Source of the DNA: Lichina pygmaea
Lineage: Eukaryota; Ascomycota; Lichinomycetes; Lichinales; Lichinaceae
Length of the DNA stretch: 64,000 nt
Assembly (NCBI GenBank): GCA_963422465.1
Contig: OY730174.1
Coordinates: forward strand, 2,046,001 to 2,110,000
Reading direction: 5' to 3'
Part shown: piece after piece, positions 10,424-20,301 of the stretch
How the letters are laid out: the number at the start of each line of letters is the position of its first letter
How positions within the stretch are numbered: position 1 is the stretch's first letter
Position numbers and translations under genes: made by a program
Notes under the pieces: model-generated
The model's database searches: none
Told to the model about the DNA's origin: nothing
Seen by the model: the letters and a program-made list of their open reading frames with translations, nothing else

Positions 10424-10862
10424 AGGGGTGGCATGGTGTAGCGGGAAGCTGGTGAGAGTTTCCCACTACGTGGCACCCATAACCCAGAACTAGTGGTGTC
10501 AGGCCTGGAGAACCTGACTAAACTAGTCGTCAGTTCAAATCTGACCCACCCCACATTCTGCCACAAAAACCTCTGAGATTCATAGAACTTGTCTAAGATG
10601 TACTCCTCGCAAGATGTATGAAAACCCCCAAGAAATAGCTCACCCAATATCTGTCAAGATCCACAAAACCCTTATTACTGTGGTTTTCCTATTTCCCCTA
10701 CAGGGTTTGGGGTTTTCCCACAGTACGTACACTACAAACCACGGGGTGTACGGTAAATATGTGAGGTCCCCAAGTCAAGTCTACCAGAGACAAAAATCCT
10801 TCAAGAAGTTCTGCATGGCTTAACAGCCAAATCAGTGTAAGAATCAAATCAAATCAAAAAAA
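10424..10862 (+). mobile_element. SINE S1 (tRNA-derived) inside B2's 3' LTR
   Basis: 439-bp insertion flanked by the perfect 12-bp duplication ATACTCAGATAG (10412-10423 and 10863-10874). It begins GGGGTGGCATGGTGTAG, has a tRNA-like box A and box B in its first 125 bases, contains no ORF of note, and ends in AATCAAATCAAATCAAAA. A second copy, S2, lies at 44175-44609. The last 55 bases match the 3' end of LINE fragment U1 (GAAGTTCTGCATGGCT, then CAGCCAAATCAG and GTAAGAAT), so its copying was probably done by that LINE's reverse transcriptase. Confidence 0.9.
10428..10545 (+). promoter_or_regulatory. Internal RNA polymerase III promoter of S1
   Basis: Box A candidate TGGCATGGTGTAG near 10429 and box B candidate AGTTCAAATCTGA near 10532, close to the tRNA consensus forms TGGCNNAGTGG and GGTTCAAATCC. 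The spacing of about 100 bp is longer than in an intronless tRNA gene. S2 keeps both boxes. Confidence 0.75.
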
Positions 10863-10898
10863 ATACTCAGATAGGACAGTACAGTACAGACTGCAACA

Positions 10899-11517
10899 GT
10901 TGGTTCTTGCAGGGGAGGAGTGTCAAGGAGTGTGAAGGGGTTTGGTGGAATGTGGTGGTGATGACACCTGATCAGTGGCTTTGTACAAGATTGTATTGAA
11001 GTAGATCTAGTTGTCTGGATCACAACATAAGTTGAAGATGATTGTTCCATAAGGGAACTATCACCAGACTATATAGTGCTGGCCTGTCAAGACAATCAAG
11101 ATTGTCTTGACAGTCTTGACATCAAGACAGGTGAGATTGTCTTGACAGGCCCACCATGTTATACACCCTGCGTCAAGACTAGTGAAATTGTCTTGATGCT
11201 TCGTGCACACTGTATCAAGACTGGTGAGGCTGTCTTGATGCTTCCTGCATCCTGCATCAAGACTGGTGAGATTGTCTCAATACTTCATGCACACTGTGTC
11301 AAGACTGGTGAGACTGTTTCAATACTTTCTGCATTCTGCATCAAGACTGGTGAGATTGTCTTGATGCTTTATGCATGCTGCTTCAAGCCACCCATGTTTG
11401 TCTTGACAGTCACGTGACCTCTTGTTGGTTGGTCACTTGACTTCCATAGTGTCCTCTTGCCTGGCCCGTGGCCTGATTGCCTATAAATAAGTGGCTCCCA
11501 TCCCAGAGATCATAACA
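10899..11517 (-). repeat. B3 3' LTR (type II U3)
   Basis: Read on the minus strand it starts TGTTATGATCTCTGGGATGG and carries five to six copies of the type II repeat unit with CATCAAGACAATCTCACC cores, then the inverted repeat next to ACTATATAGT. Its terminal 70 or so bases are missing at the junction with B2. Confidence 0.85.
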
Positions 11518-11684
11518 CTACCCTCCTCTTCTTTATTTATTATCCTGATGAATTCTTGAGTATGTCTGTGAAATCACGTGCCTCTGCTTACTGAAAACAA
11601 CTGGCAGCCCAGATCTGTGATTATAACTTCATATTGCTTGCTCTGTGTGACTTCTGTGTTTTGAACCACAAGCTCTGCTTCTGA

Positions 11685-11870
11685 ATGTCTGACAACAACA
11701 ATAAGTTGAAGTGCAGTGAATGCACTCATTATAGGAAGTTCTGTGTGTCACTTTCTTGGGAGTCACTGAACATAACCCAGGATAACCTTCATGAGGATTT
11801 GGCTGTTGATGAGGCCAAGTGGAATACTCTTGTTAAGCAGCTTGCCAAGCTGCAGGCTTGTGTGTCCTGA
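11685..11870 (+). pseudogene. Antisense ORF remnant of B3
   Basis: Plus-strand, hence antisense to B3. It reads MSDNNNKLKCSECTHYRKFC, then VSLSWESLNITQDNLHEDL and a coil-like end QLAKLQACVS. Upstream plus-strand sequence from 11563 matches the amino end seen in B6. Same protein as at 9435-9749, 19344-19583, 37069-37308 and 54053-54277. Confidence 0.6.
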
Positions 11871-12039
11871 AAGTGAAAGGTTCTTGAAGGTGCTGAGAGT
11901 CAAGCAAAGAAGAAGCTCCAGTGCCTTGTTGCTGAAATGGAGGTGGATGGTGAAGACTTGTTGGCAAAAGTTATTGACATGTCCACACTGCAGGCTGAGC
12001 TGTTCAGTCCTGCTTCTGCCAGAACTGCTGCAGAAGAAG

Positions 12040-12430
12040 TGTTAAGGTCTAGGCTGGAACAGCCCAGGTAAGCGAGGGAGGAGTGTTAGTCATACAGAAC
12101 AACATCCGACTGATCTGGTGGACAACCAGTCCCTAAGTGAGGAGCTTGTCTGGTGGCCAAGCAGTCTCTAAGCAAGAAGCTCGTCCACACAAAAGGATGA
12201 TACCTCTTGAGAAGACCCCCCCCCCTCGGGGCATCTGTATAAAGACTCCCCAAAGAGTCCGGAGAGATTAGCTCTCCAGGCTGAACACAAATACACACAT
12301 CGTACTAAGACAATAGCACAGAAGAGTTACCCCACCTGTCTATTCCTCTACCAAGTCCCTGTCTAGAATCTGCCCTGCGAAGTAGCAAGACTGTACCAGC
12401 TTCTGTGTGAACCCAGTCTGGCCTTTAACA
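12040..12430 (+). repeat. A2 5' LTR
   Basis: 391 bp, TGTTAAGGTC...CCTTTAACA. U3 holds two 35-bp repeat units (about 12116-12185). TATAAA lies at 12238-12243. It differs from the 3' LTR by a few transitions per 100 bp and by two repeat units. Confidence 0.9.
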
Positions 12431-12432
12431 GT

Positions 12433-12440
12433 TTCAGCCT
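12433..12440 (+). promoter_or_regulatory. Candidate A2 primer-binding site (self-priming)
   Basis: TTCAGCCT, two bases inside the 5' LTR, is the exact complement of AGGCTGAA at 12278-12285 in the LTR, about 40 bases after TATAAA and hence near the expected RNA start. No tRNA-type TGG motif borders the LTR. This geometry resembles the self-priming used by Tf1/sushi-type chromoviruses; A1 extends the match to 9 bases. Confidence 0.5.
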
Positions 12441-12471
12441 CTAACATACAGGACACTGACTTGATACAATA

Positions 12472-13640
12472 GTGGATCCACAAAGCCCTACCCCTTCCCA
12501 GGCAGCTCAAGCCCAAGCTGCTCAGGTGGCTCAGGCCCAGGCTGTCCAGGTGGCACCTATTGTTAACCTACCCCTGAAGCCCTTGAAGGTAGGTGCCCTG
12601 AAAAGGTACGATAGATCCAGGGGAGGACTGGAGTTGTTCTTCTCACAACTGGAGCTTTACTATGGGTTCAACACAGTCCAGTTCCTGACAGACCAGGAGA
12701 AGGTGCTATTTGTAGTCTCCTACCTGGAAGGACCAGCTTTCACTTGGTTCAACATCTACTTAAGAGATTACCTAGACAATCAGGCAGACCCCAAGAAGCA
12801 AGAAGACAATACTCAACAGGTCATGGGAAGCTTGAAAACCTTTAAGACAGTCATAAGAAAGATGTTTGGAATTCTTGACAAGGAAAAAGATGTAGAACAA
12901 AAGCTCCAAGCACTGCAGCAAACAGGATCAGCATCAGAGTTCACAGTGAAGTTCCAACAACTAGTAGTGAGGACCCAGTGGGGGGACAGTGCACTAACAG
13001 CACTATTCTACCAAGGTCTCAAGGAACAAGTCAAGGACAACATCACGCAAGGAGACTGACCAACCAAGCTCTACAAAATAATCAAGACTGCAGCTCACAT
13101 TGATGACTGACAGTTTGAGAGAGAGCTTGAGAAGTGAGGCAAGCAGACAAAACCATAGGTGAAGAAAAAACCAACACCTGCCAAAGATAACTACAGCTTG
13201 GTACCCATGGAAATTGATGTGATGGAACCACGAAAGAAGAAGACACAGAAGTGTTACAACTGTCAGAAAGTGGGCCACCTCACAGTGAACTGCAGGAGTA
13301 AGAAGAAGAACAAGAAGAGCAAAAGGAAGCAGTTGAAAACCACAAGTGCCTGGAAAGGCAGGGAGGTGGAGAAGCCCCAGAGGGCCCCCCAAGACACACT
13401 ACTCCACAATCACCCTGAAGTGGCACTCCTCAGAGAGGAGGATAATCTCTGACAACACACTGAAAAACTTGAGATCATGCTTCAAGAAATCTTGGATCAC
13501 CTTGACAAGGTCTGAAGGAAGGTCAACAGAATCCACTGGGAGGACAACCTGATCTCCAAGTTTGACGCAACTGGCTACATGGAGGAACAGGTTGACGACA
13601 AGGAAGCCCAGTCACCACCAGTCCCTGACAAACCTGTCCT
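12472..13640 (+). pseudogene. A2 gag region
   Basis: Capsid-like block (12472-13059) with GGLELFFSQLELYYGFN and VVRTQWGDSALTALFYQGL, a Lys-rich segment and the knuckle CYNCQKVGHLTVNC (about 13254-13295). Homologous to A1 gag at 671-1834. Fossil with several breaks. Confidence 0.8.
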
Positions 13641-13880
13641 TTGATGACAGGACACAACCCTATCAGAAATAGGGAAGACACAAGTGTCACGATAGGTTGA
13701 TGATACCCTCAGCATCACACAGGTCAGAGATATCACCACACAAGTGGACCTACATGTTACAACCCATAGGATGGGAGCCACTCATTTATAGGCAATCAGG
13801 CCGCAGGCCAGGCAAGAGGACACCATGGAAGTCAAGTGACCAACCAACAAGGGGTCACGTGACTGTCAAGACACATGGGA

Positions 13881-14060
13881 GTCTTGACACAGTATGCATG
13901 AAGCATCAAGACAATCTCACCAGTCTTGACGCAGGATGCATGAAGCATCAAGACAATCTCACCAGTCTTGACACAGGATGCATGAAGCATCAAGACAATC
14001 TCACCAGTCTTGACACAGAGTGTATAACATGGTGGGACTGTCAAGACAATCTCACCTGTC
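13881..14060 (+). repeat. Type II U3 tandem array, 42-bp units
   Basis: Three 42-bp units begin at 13881, 13923 and 13965, each with GTCTTGAC, GGATGCATGAAGCATC and AAGACAATCTCACC; a diverged fourth begins at 14007. Within a unit, GATGCATGAAGCATC is close to a palindrome. The same array, in varying copy number, occupies U3 in B3, B5 and B6 but not in B1/B2. Confidence 0.9.
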
Positions 14061-14074
14061 TTGATGTCAAGACT

Positions 14075-14118
14075 GTCAAGACAATCTTGATTGTCTTGAC
14101 AGGCCAGCACTATATAGT
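14075..14118 (+). promoter_or_regulatory. Chr-B LTR core promoter: inverted repeat plus palindromic TATA
   Basis: GTCAAGACAATC-TT-GATTGTCTTGAC (14075-14100) is a perfect inverted repeat with 12-bp arms. Eight bases later comes ACTATATAGT (14109-14118), a perfect 10-bp palindrome holding the TATA element. Both recur in every type II LTR; the TATA palindrome is also in type I LTRs. Confidence 0.75.
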
Positions 14119-14356
14119 CTGATGATAGTTCCCCTATGGAATGATTGTCTTCAACTTATGTTGTGATCCAGACAACTAGATCTACTTTAATACAATCCTT
14201 TTGTACAAAGCCATTGATCAGGTGTCACCACCACCACATTCCACCAAACCCCTTTGTGCTCCTTGACACTCCTCTCCTGCGAGAACCAACCCACCTTCCA
14301 CATCTCACCCTTAATCCTATACTCAGTTAGGACAGCACAGTACAGACTGCAACACT

Positions 14357-14364
14357 TTGAAGAC
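14357..14364 (+). promoter_or_regulatory. Candidate B4 primer-binding site (self-priming)
   Basis: TTGAAGAC, two bases inside the LTR, is the exact complement of GTCTTCAA at 14147-14154, about 38 bases after the start of ACTATATAGT. It has the same geometry as in A2, although the sequences are unrelated. Confidence 0.5.
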
Positions 14365-14372
14365 TCTCAAGG

Positions 14373-15200
14373 ATGAGTACCTCAGAAGCAACCAACCCCA
14401 ACTTCCCAGATGGAAAGATTAGTGTTGCCAAGCCAGACCTGTTCTACAGTGAAAGAAACAAGGTTGATGACTAGCTTATGCAACTCCAAGTCTACTTTCA
14501 ATTCCAACCAGAGATGAAGCTGCCTAAGAAGAAGTGGCCTCTCTTCACAACCACTTACATAAGAGGCAATACTTATTGATGGATCAAGCCCTACATCAAC
14601 AAACATCTCTCAGAAAACAGAGACCACAATAGCACATCAGAATAGATAACAAAATAGACATGATTCAAGGATAAGATCAAAAGGATTCTTGGACTATCTA
14701 ACAAAGACAAAGTGGCTATACGAATGATCCAGCACATCAAACAACAACACTCAGCCACAGAGTACACCACGCAGTTCAAACAATACTCAGTACTGACTGA
14801 CTGGGATGACAACACCCTGATGGTCATGTACTGATGTGGACTCAAGGAAAATGTGAAGGATAAGATCACCTTTGACAGACAAGCAGTGAACAAACTGGAT
14901 GAACTCATCGCACAAGTAATCAACATCGACAACAAGTTATTCAAGCAAGTGATGGAGAAGTGCTATGACAGAGGATACAGCCACCCCACATGGCATGTGA
15001 GCAACCACTACAAGCCACCTAACAAGGCACCACCACATGACCTATATGGCTATGCACCCATGGAACTGGATGCAATCCACCACAAGGGAAGGTTCACAAA
15101 GGGAAAGAACAACAAAAAGAGGAAAGCACTGAAGTGCTATGCCTGTGGCAAGCTAGGCCACATAGTGAGAGACTGTTGTTCAAAGAACAAGGTGCACTGA
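14373..15200 (+). pseudogene. B4 gag region
   Basis: Starts ATGAGTACCTCAG, as in the other Chr-B copies, and ends with the knuckle CYACGKLGHIVRDCC (about 15136-15180). Fossil, broken. Confidence 0.8.
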
Positions 15201-15929
15201 CAGCAACTTAATACACTTGACAGAGACTGGAATGTCATCAAGCCAGAGGACCCACCAGGAGAGGCTCAGCTATCCCTCAAACAATAGGACAACTACAATC
15301 AGATATTGGAAGCAGCCCACCAACTGGCAACATCAGAAGGCAAGGACCTACCAGAGCAGACAGGTCAGGACAAGGGACAGGAGCCCTTAACCATCTCTGA
15401 TGGGGACTGAGACAAACCTGCGTCTATCAAAGAAGAAATACCACAAGGAAGCTATGCTTACAGCATGGACCCACAAAATCTACGGCACAGCGAACTACAG
15501 TAGAGGTTTTGCACAAAGCACTACTGCACCTACCACGAACAACTACAAAGGTACAGAGAACATTCACCCTACCACACCACCTGCCATGAACATTGGGTCA
15601 ATTGCAAGAAGGATGTGTGTGAGATCTATCTCTGGGACAAACACCAACACACCACATTCCCTGGGCACACACATGATTGGCACAAACACCTCATGTTCCT
15701 ACAGCAAGGCAACAACAATAACTGCTACATCAACAACTGGCAGTACTACCTCAAGCCTGGATGTGACAAGCATCAGCAAGACAAATTCATAAACAGATTC
15801 CTCAGAACTGATGGGAATGGCTGGACCTATTGCCCAGTCAGTAGAAAAACACTTCAATCAGGAAAAGACTGAACTCCCTTGTCAAGAGGTGACATCGGGA
15901 GCTTAACAACATGACCCCTAGCAACATAA

Positions 15930-18900
15930 AGCACCTGCGATTGCCTGTGTCACTACACACCAACACGCCAGTACAGACATACACACTTGTTGACTCTGGA
16001 GCCAGTGGAAACTACATTTCAAGATAACTTTACAACACCCTCAGCACTGGAAGGAGACACAAGCAGCAGCTCTATCAGCTCACGATAGCAAATAGACAGA
16101 CAGAGCTAGTCTGCCATAAGACACAGCCAATAGAAATAGTTACCAGACACCATGCTGAAAGGATCCACCTTGATATTGTTGCGTTGGCCACTCAGGATAT
16201 CTATTTGGGGATGCCTTGGCTAAAGAAGCACAACCCAGTTGTTAACTGGAGGACAGGAGTACTCATGTTTAGGAACTGCACTAACAACACAGCTTGGACC
16301 TGTTACCAGCCGCAGAAGGTGTGGACAGATGAGGGAAGGAGTCCTCAGTGGAACCTCACCAACAGAAAGGACAACTCTCAAGAGAAGAGGTCTGCCTTGA
16401 CAGGCACACCCCAGAACCAGGTGGCCAAACAGTCAGAGATAAAGAGAGAGGAAGTTGTTAACCCTCTGGAGATCTCTGAAGAGTACTGACCTGGGTATGA
16501 TAACCTCTTTCAGGAAGAGATAACAACAGCAGTGTTGCCTAAGCACTAACCTTGGGATCATGAGATCAAGTTGCAACCAGGGACAGAGCCAGGATTTGGA
16601 CCAATTTACCAGTTATCAGAGAAAGAGCTCCAAGTACTTTGTGAGTACCTGGAGGAAAACCTGAAAAAGGGTTTCATTCAAGGATCTCAATCGCCAGCAG
16701 GATACCTGATACTATTTGCACTAAAGAAAGACAGAAGTCTTCAACTTTGTGTGGATTACAGGAAACTCAACAACATTACCATCAAAAACTGATATCTGTT
16801 GCCAAATGTGAATGAATTGCGAGACAGGATCAGCCAAGCTACAATCTTTACCAAGCTGGACTTGAAAGAAGCATACAATCTGATACACATAAAAGAAGGA
16901 GAAGAATAGAAGACAGCCTTCAGAACCTGATACAGACACTACAAGTATCTGGTTATGCCATTCAGACTCACGAACACACCAGCAACATGTCAAGCATTGA
17001 TCAACAACATCATCAGAGTACACCTGGACTAAACAGCTATCATCTACTTGGACAACATTCTTGTCTACTCAAACACGTAACAGGAACATACCAAACATGT
17101 GAAGGATGTTCTACAATGCCTACAAAAGGCAGGGCTCAAGCTCAACCTGAAGAAATGCAAGTTCAACAAACTGGAAGTTGAATTTGTCAGATACATCATA
17201 GGAATCGAAGAGATCAAGATTAACCCTGAGAAAATCAAAGTGATTCAACAATAGCCAACACTGACATCAGTTAAGAAAGTACAAGCCTTCCTAGGATTTA
17301 CCAACTTTAACTGACAGTTCATTAAGAACTACTCACAGATGGCAACACTACTGACAGAACTCACAAAGAAGAACGTGGAGTACTGGTGGACGGAGAGACA
17401 ACAAAAAGTATTCCAACAGCTCAAGGACACTTACACCAAGGAACCAGTTCTCCTCAACTTCAAGACAGGCCAACTGACATGAATCAAGACAGACACTTCA
17501 GATCAGGTAGTGGGAGCATGTTTATGCCAACAGGCAGATGGCAAGTGGCACCCAGTTGCCTACTACTCACACAAAATGTCACAAGTGGAACAAAACTATG
17601 ATATCCACAACAAAGAGCTACTGGCAGTCGTCAATGCACTCGAACACTGGAGAGTGTACACGGAAAGCAGTTCTGAACTCACTGTTCTCACAGACCACAA
17701 GAATCTGACAATGTTCACGACAACCAAGAAGCTGAACAGACAACAAGTCAGATGGGCTGAACTCCTAGGGTAACACAAGTTCAAGATCTTGTACACCCCC
17801 GGATAAGACAACAGGAGAGCAGACACACTAAGCTGATGAAAAGACCACATGGAAGATGATGAACGCCAAGGAATGATCTTACAGCAGGACTAGCAAGGGA
17901 ACCTGGTGCCTTGACCACAGATCAACAAGCTCACAGCAGAAGACACTGAGGAATTAATAAGAAACTACCACAACAATCCAGCACATAGTCACCCAGGAAT
18001 CTCCAAGACCACAGACCTTATCCAACAGACAGGGAACAATGTCATTAACCTCTGACAACATGTCACAAGCTACATCAGCAAATATCTACTGTGCCAGAAA
18101 AACAAACACAGAAGACACAAGCTATATGGAGAAAGACACCTGAACATGATACCAAGAGGCCTGTGGGAAGACATGTCAATGGACTTCATCACAAAGCTAC
18201 CCAAGTCTAAAGACCCAGTCACAGGAATCACCTACAACTTGATTATGGTGATAGTGGACAGATTCACAAAATATCTAATAGTGGTACTATTCAAGGAAAC
18301 CCACACAGCAGAGTAGTTGGGACACCCCCTACTGGACAGATTGGTCAGAGACCACAGAGTTCCAATCACAGTTATTACTGACAGAGACAAACTCTTCACA
18401 TCCAACTACTGGAAGACAATCAGTGCAGCCATAGAAACAAAACCCAAAATGTCTACGGCCTATCACCCACGAACTGACAGCCAGACAGAGTGAGCAAACT
18501 AAGTCCTGGAAACTTATTTGCAGTATTACATCAACCAGACCCACAGCAATTGGGTACAGTTATTACCAGTGGCACAGCTGGCAATCAACCAACACAGATC
18601 AGACTCAACAAAGGAATCGCTATTCTTTGCTAATTTTAGATAACACGCAAACATCAGAATGCCAAGCAGAGCTTCACCAAACACAGAGAAAGCACTCCAA
18701 CATGACAAGCTTCTACGACAAACACACATGATGATGAGGCATTACCTTTAAGAGACCTCAGAAAAGATGTAACACCAAATAGACAAAAAATCGAAAATGG
18801 CATCTCAGCTGAAGAAGGGGGATAAAGTCTACCTTCTCACAAAAAATTGGAAAGTCAAGAAACCAAGAACAAAGAAACTGGACTATGTCAAGGTTGGACT

Positions 18901-19210
18901 ATTTTCAGTCAAAGAAAGAACTGGACCAGTCAACATCAGACTGCGACTACTGAGAGATGCTCAGGTACACCCAAACTTTCATATCTCAATGATCAAATTA
19001 GCTGACCAGAGCACACCCTTGCAGGAAACATTTCATTACCAACCAGAGGAAGAACAGGAATTCAAGGTCAAACAGATCTTGAAGAGAAAAAGTCAGTGAT
19101 ACCTTGTCAAGTGGAAAAACTACCCAGACTCAGAAAATACCTGGGAACCACTCAGGAACCTTGTGAACTGCCAGCTCCTCCTGCAGCAGTTCCGGCAGAA
19201 GCAGGACTGA
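15930..19210 (+). pseudogene. B4 pol region: PR-RT-RNase H-IN-chromodomain
   Basis: Same order as B2: protease (VDSGASGNYIS near 15990-16025), RT (about 16571-17250, [15 protein letters not shown]), RNase H (about 17480-17773, VGACLCQQADGKWHPVAYYS and LTDHKNLTMF), integrase (about 17960-18500, MDFITKLPKSK), GPY/F-like C-terminal part (18797-18960) and chromodomain (about 19040-19207). Heavily broken. Confidence 0.85.
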
Positions 19211-19343
19211 ACAGCTTAGCCTGCATCACGGACATGTCAATGACTGTTGCTGACAAGTCTTCACCATCCACCTCCATTTCAGCAACAAGGCACTGGAGCT
19301 TCTTCTTTGCTTGACTCTCAGCACCTTCAAGAACTTTTCACTT

Positions 19344-19583
19344 TCAGGACACACAAGCCTGCAGCTTGGCAAGCTGCTCAACAAGAGCATCCCGCTTGGC
19401 CTCATCAACAGCCAAATCCTCGCGAAGGTTATCTTGGGTCATGTTCAGCGACTCCCAAGAAAGTGACACACAGAACTTCCCACAATAAGTGCATTCAGCG
19501 CACTTCAACTTATTGTTGTTGTCAGATATTTGGAAGCAGGGCTTGTGGTTCAAAACACAGAAGTTACACAGAGCAAGCAACAC
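19344..19583 (-). CDS. Antisense ORF of B4
   Basis: 79-codon minus-strand frame reading CNFCVLNHKPCF (C-x2-C-x3-H-x2-C), KCAECTYCGKFC, VSLSWESLNMTQDNLREDL and a heptad-like tail DEAKRDALVEQLAKLQACVS. The neighbouring minus-strand segment 19408-19226 continues the coil-like region in another frame. Close relative of 37069-37308. Confidence 0.6.
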   Translation of the reverse strand: MLLALCNFCVLNHKPCFQISDNNNKLKCAECTYCGKFCVSLSWESLNMTQDNLREDLAVDEAKRDALVEQLAKLQACVS

Positions 19584-19696
19584 AAAGTTATGATCACAGA
19601 TCTGGGCTACCAGTTGTTTTCAGTAAGCAGAGGCACATGATTTCACAGACATACTTAAGAATTCATCAGGATGATGAATGAAGGAGAGGAGAGTAG

Positions 19697-20296
19697 TGTT
19701 ACAACCCATGGGATAGGAGCCACTTATTTATAGGTAATCAGGCCGCAGGCCAGGCAAGAGGACACCATGGAAGTCAAGTGACCAACCAACAAGGGGTCAC
19801 GTGACTGTCGAGACACACAGGAGTCTTGACGCAGTATGCATGAAGCATCAAGACAATCTTACCAGTCTTGATGCAGGATGCATGAAGTATCAAGACAATC
19901 TCACCAGTCTCAACGCAGGATGCATGAAGCATTAAGACAATCTCACCAGTCTTGACGCAGGGTGCATAACATGGTGGGACTGTTGAGACAATCTCACCTG
20001 TCTTGACGTCAAGACTGTCAAGACAATCTTGATTGTCTTGACAGGCCAGCACTATATAGTCTGACGATAGTTCCCCTATGGAACAATCATCTTCAACTCA
20101 TGTTGTGATCTAGACAACTAGATCTACTTCAATACAATCTTTTTGTACAAAGCTATTGATCAGGTGTCACCACCACCACATTCCACCAAACCCCTTCGCA
20201 CTTCTTGACACTCCTCTTCTGTGAGAACCAACCCACCTTCCACATCTCACCCTTAATCCTATACTCAGTTAGGACAGCATGGTACAGACTGCAACA
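19697..20296 (+). repeat. B4 3' LTR
   Basis: 600 bp, same ends and same number of U3 repeats as the 5' LTR, preceded by the purine tract AAGGAGAGGAGAG. Followed by the CTACA duplication. Confidence 0.95.
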
Positions 20297-20301
20297 CTAC
20301 A

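Larger units (their letters stand above)
4095..10898 (+). mobile_element. B2: nearly full-span Chr-B chromovirus
   Basis: Plus-strand Ty3/Gypsy fossil with a 5' LTR whose beginning is displaced by B1 (4095-4451), gag, His/Cys-rich linker, protease, reverse transcriptase, RNase H, integrase, chromodomain, an antisense ORF, a purine tract (about 9775-9792) and a 3' LTR (9793-10898) that itself contains SINE S1. It is heavily broken, with dozens of interruptions over gag-pol. The 3' LTR ends at GCAACA and is followed directly by a truncated B3 LTR on the other strand, so B2 probably inserted into B3's 3' LTR. Confidence 0.9.
9793..10898 (+). repeat. B2 3' LTR (type I U3), split by SINE S1
   Basis: TGTTACAACC at 9793 to CTGCAACA at 10898; about 655 bp once S1 and one target duplication are discounted. 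CACGTGAC lies near 9890. The palindrome ACTATATAGT near 10206 is the TATA element shared by all Chr-B LTRs. Confidence 0.9.
10899..12039 (-). mobile_element. B3: Chr-B chromovirus, 3' end
   Basis: Minus-strand fossil: 3' LTR (11517 down to 10899, its last part displaced by B2), purine tract (GAGGAGGGTAG read on the minus strand, about 11518-11528), and the region between pol and LTR with the antisense ORF. It stops at 12039, where A2 begins; the 5 bases before A2 are AGAAG. Its LTR matches the LTR at 30578-30994 best (shared ATCTCTGGGAT and GCAGAATGCAG), which is probably the other end of the same element, now in the opposite orientation. Broken. Confidence 0.8.
13755..14354 (+). repeat. B4 5' LTR (type II U3)
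   Basis: TGTTACAACC...CTGCAACA, 600 bp. CACGTGAC at 13857-13864, a 42-bp tandem array, a 12-bp-arm inverted repeat, then ACTATATAGT. Confidence 0.95.
13755..20296 (+). mobile_element. B4: complete-length Chr-B chromovirus nested in A2
   Basis: 6542 bp with two 600-bp LTRs (13755-14354 and 19697-20296) and the perfect 5-bp target duplication CTACA (13750-13754 and 20297-20301). It interrupts A2 between its gag and its His/Cys-rich linker: A2 resumes at ACCAGGCTAC, as in A1. All parts are present: gag, linker, protease, RT, RNase H, integrase, chromodomain, antisense ORF and purine tract. The LTRs differ by about 4-6% by eye, nearly all transitions, so it is younger than A2 but not recent, unless decay was accelerated. 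Broken, with dozens of interruptions. Confidence 0.95.

Noticed and set aside
10424-10560. A functional tRNA gene
   Set aside because: Boxes A and B are present but no cloverleaf with a proper anticodon arm is evident, box spacing is too long, and the unit has LINE-type target duplications and a tail; it is a SINE head.
13881-14060. Regular 42-bp repeats suggesting a CRISPR-like array
   Set aside because: The units abut without unique spacers and lie in U3 of a bounded LTR; the same array recurs in six LTRs. The sequence is eukaryotic retrotransposon DNA.
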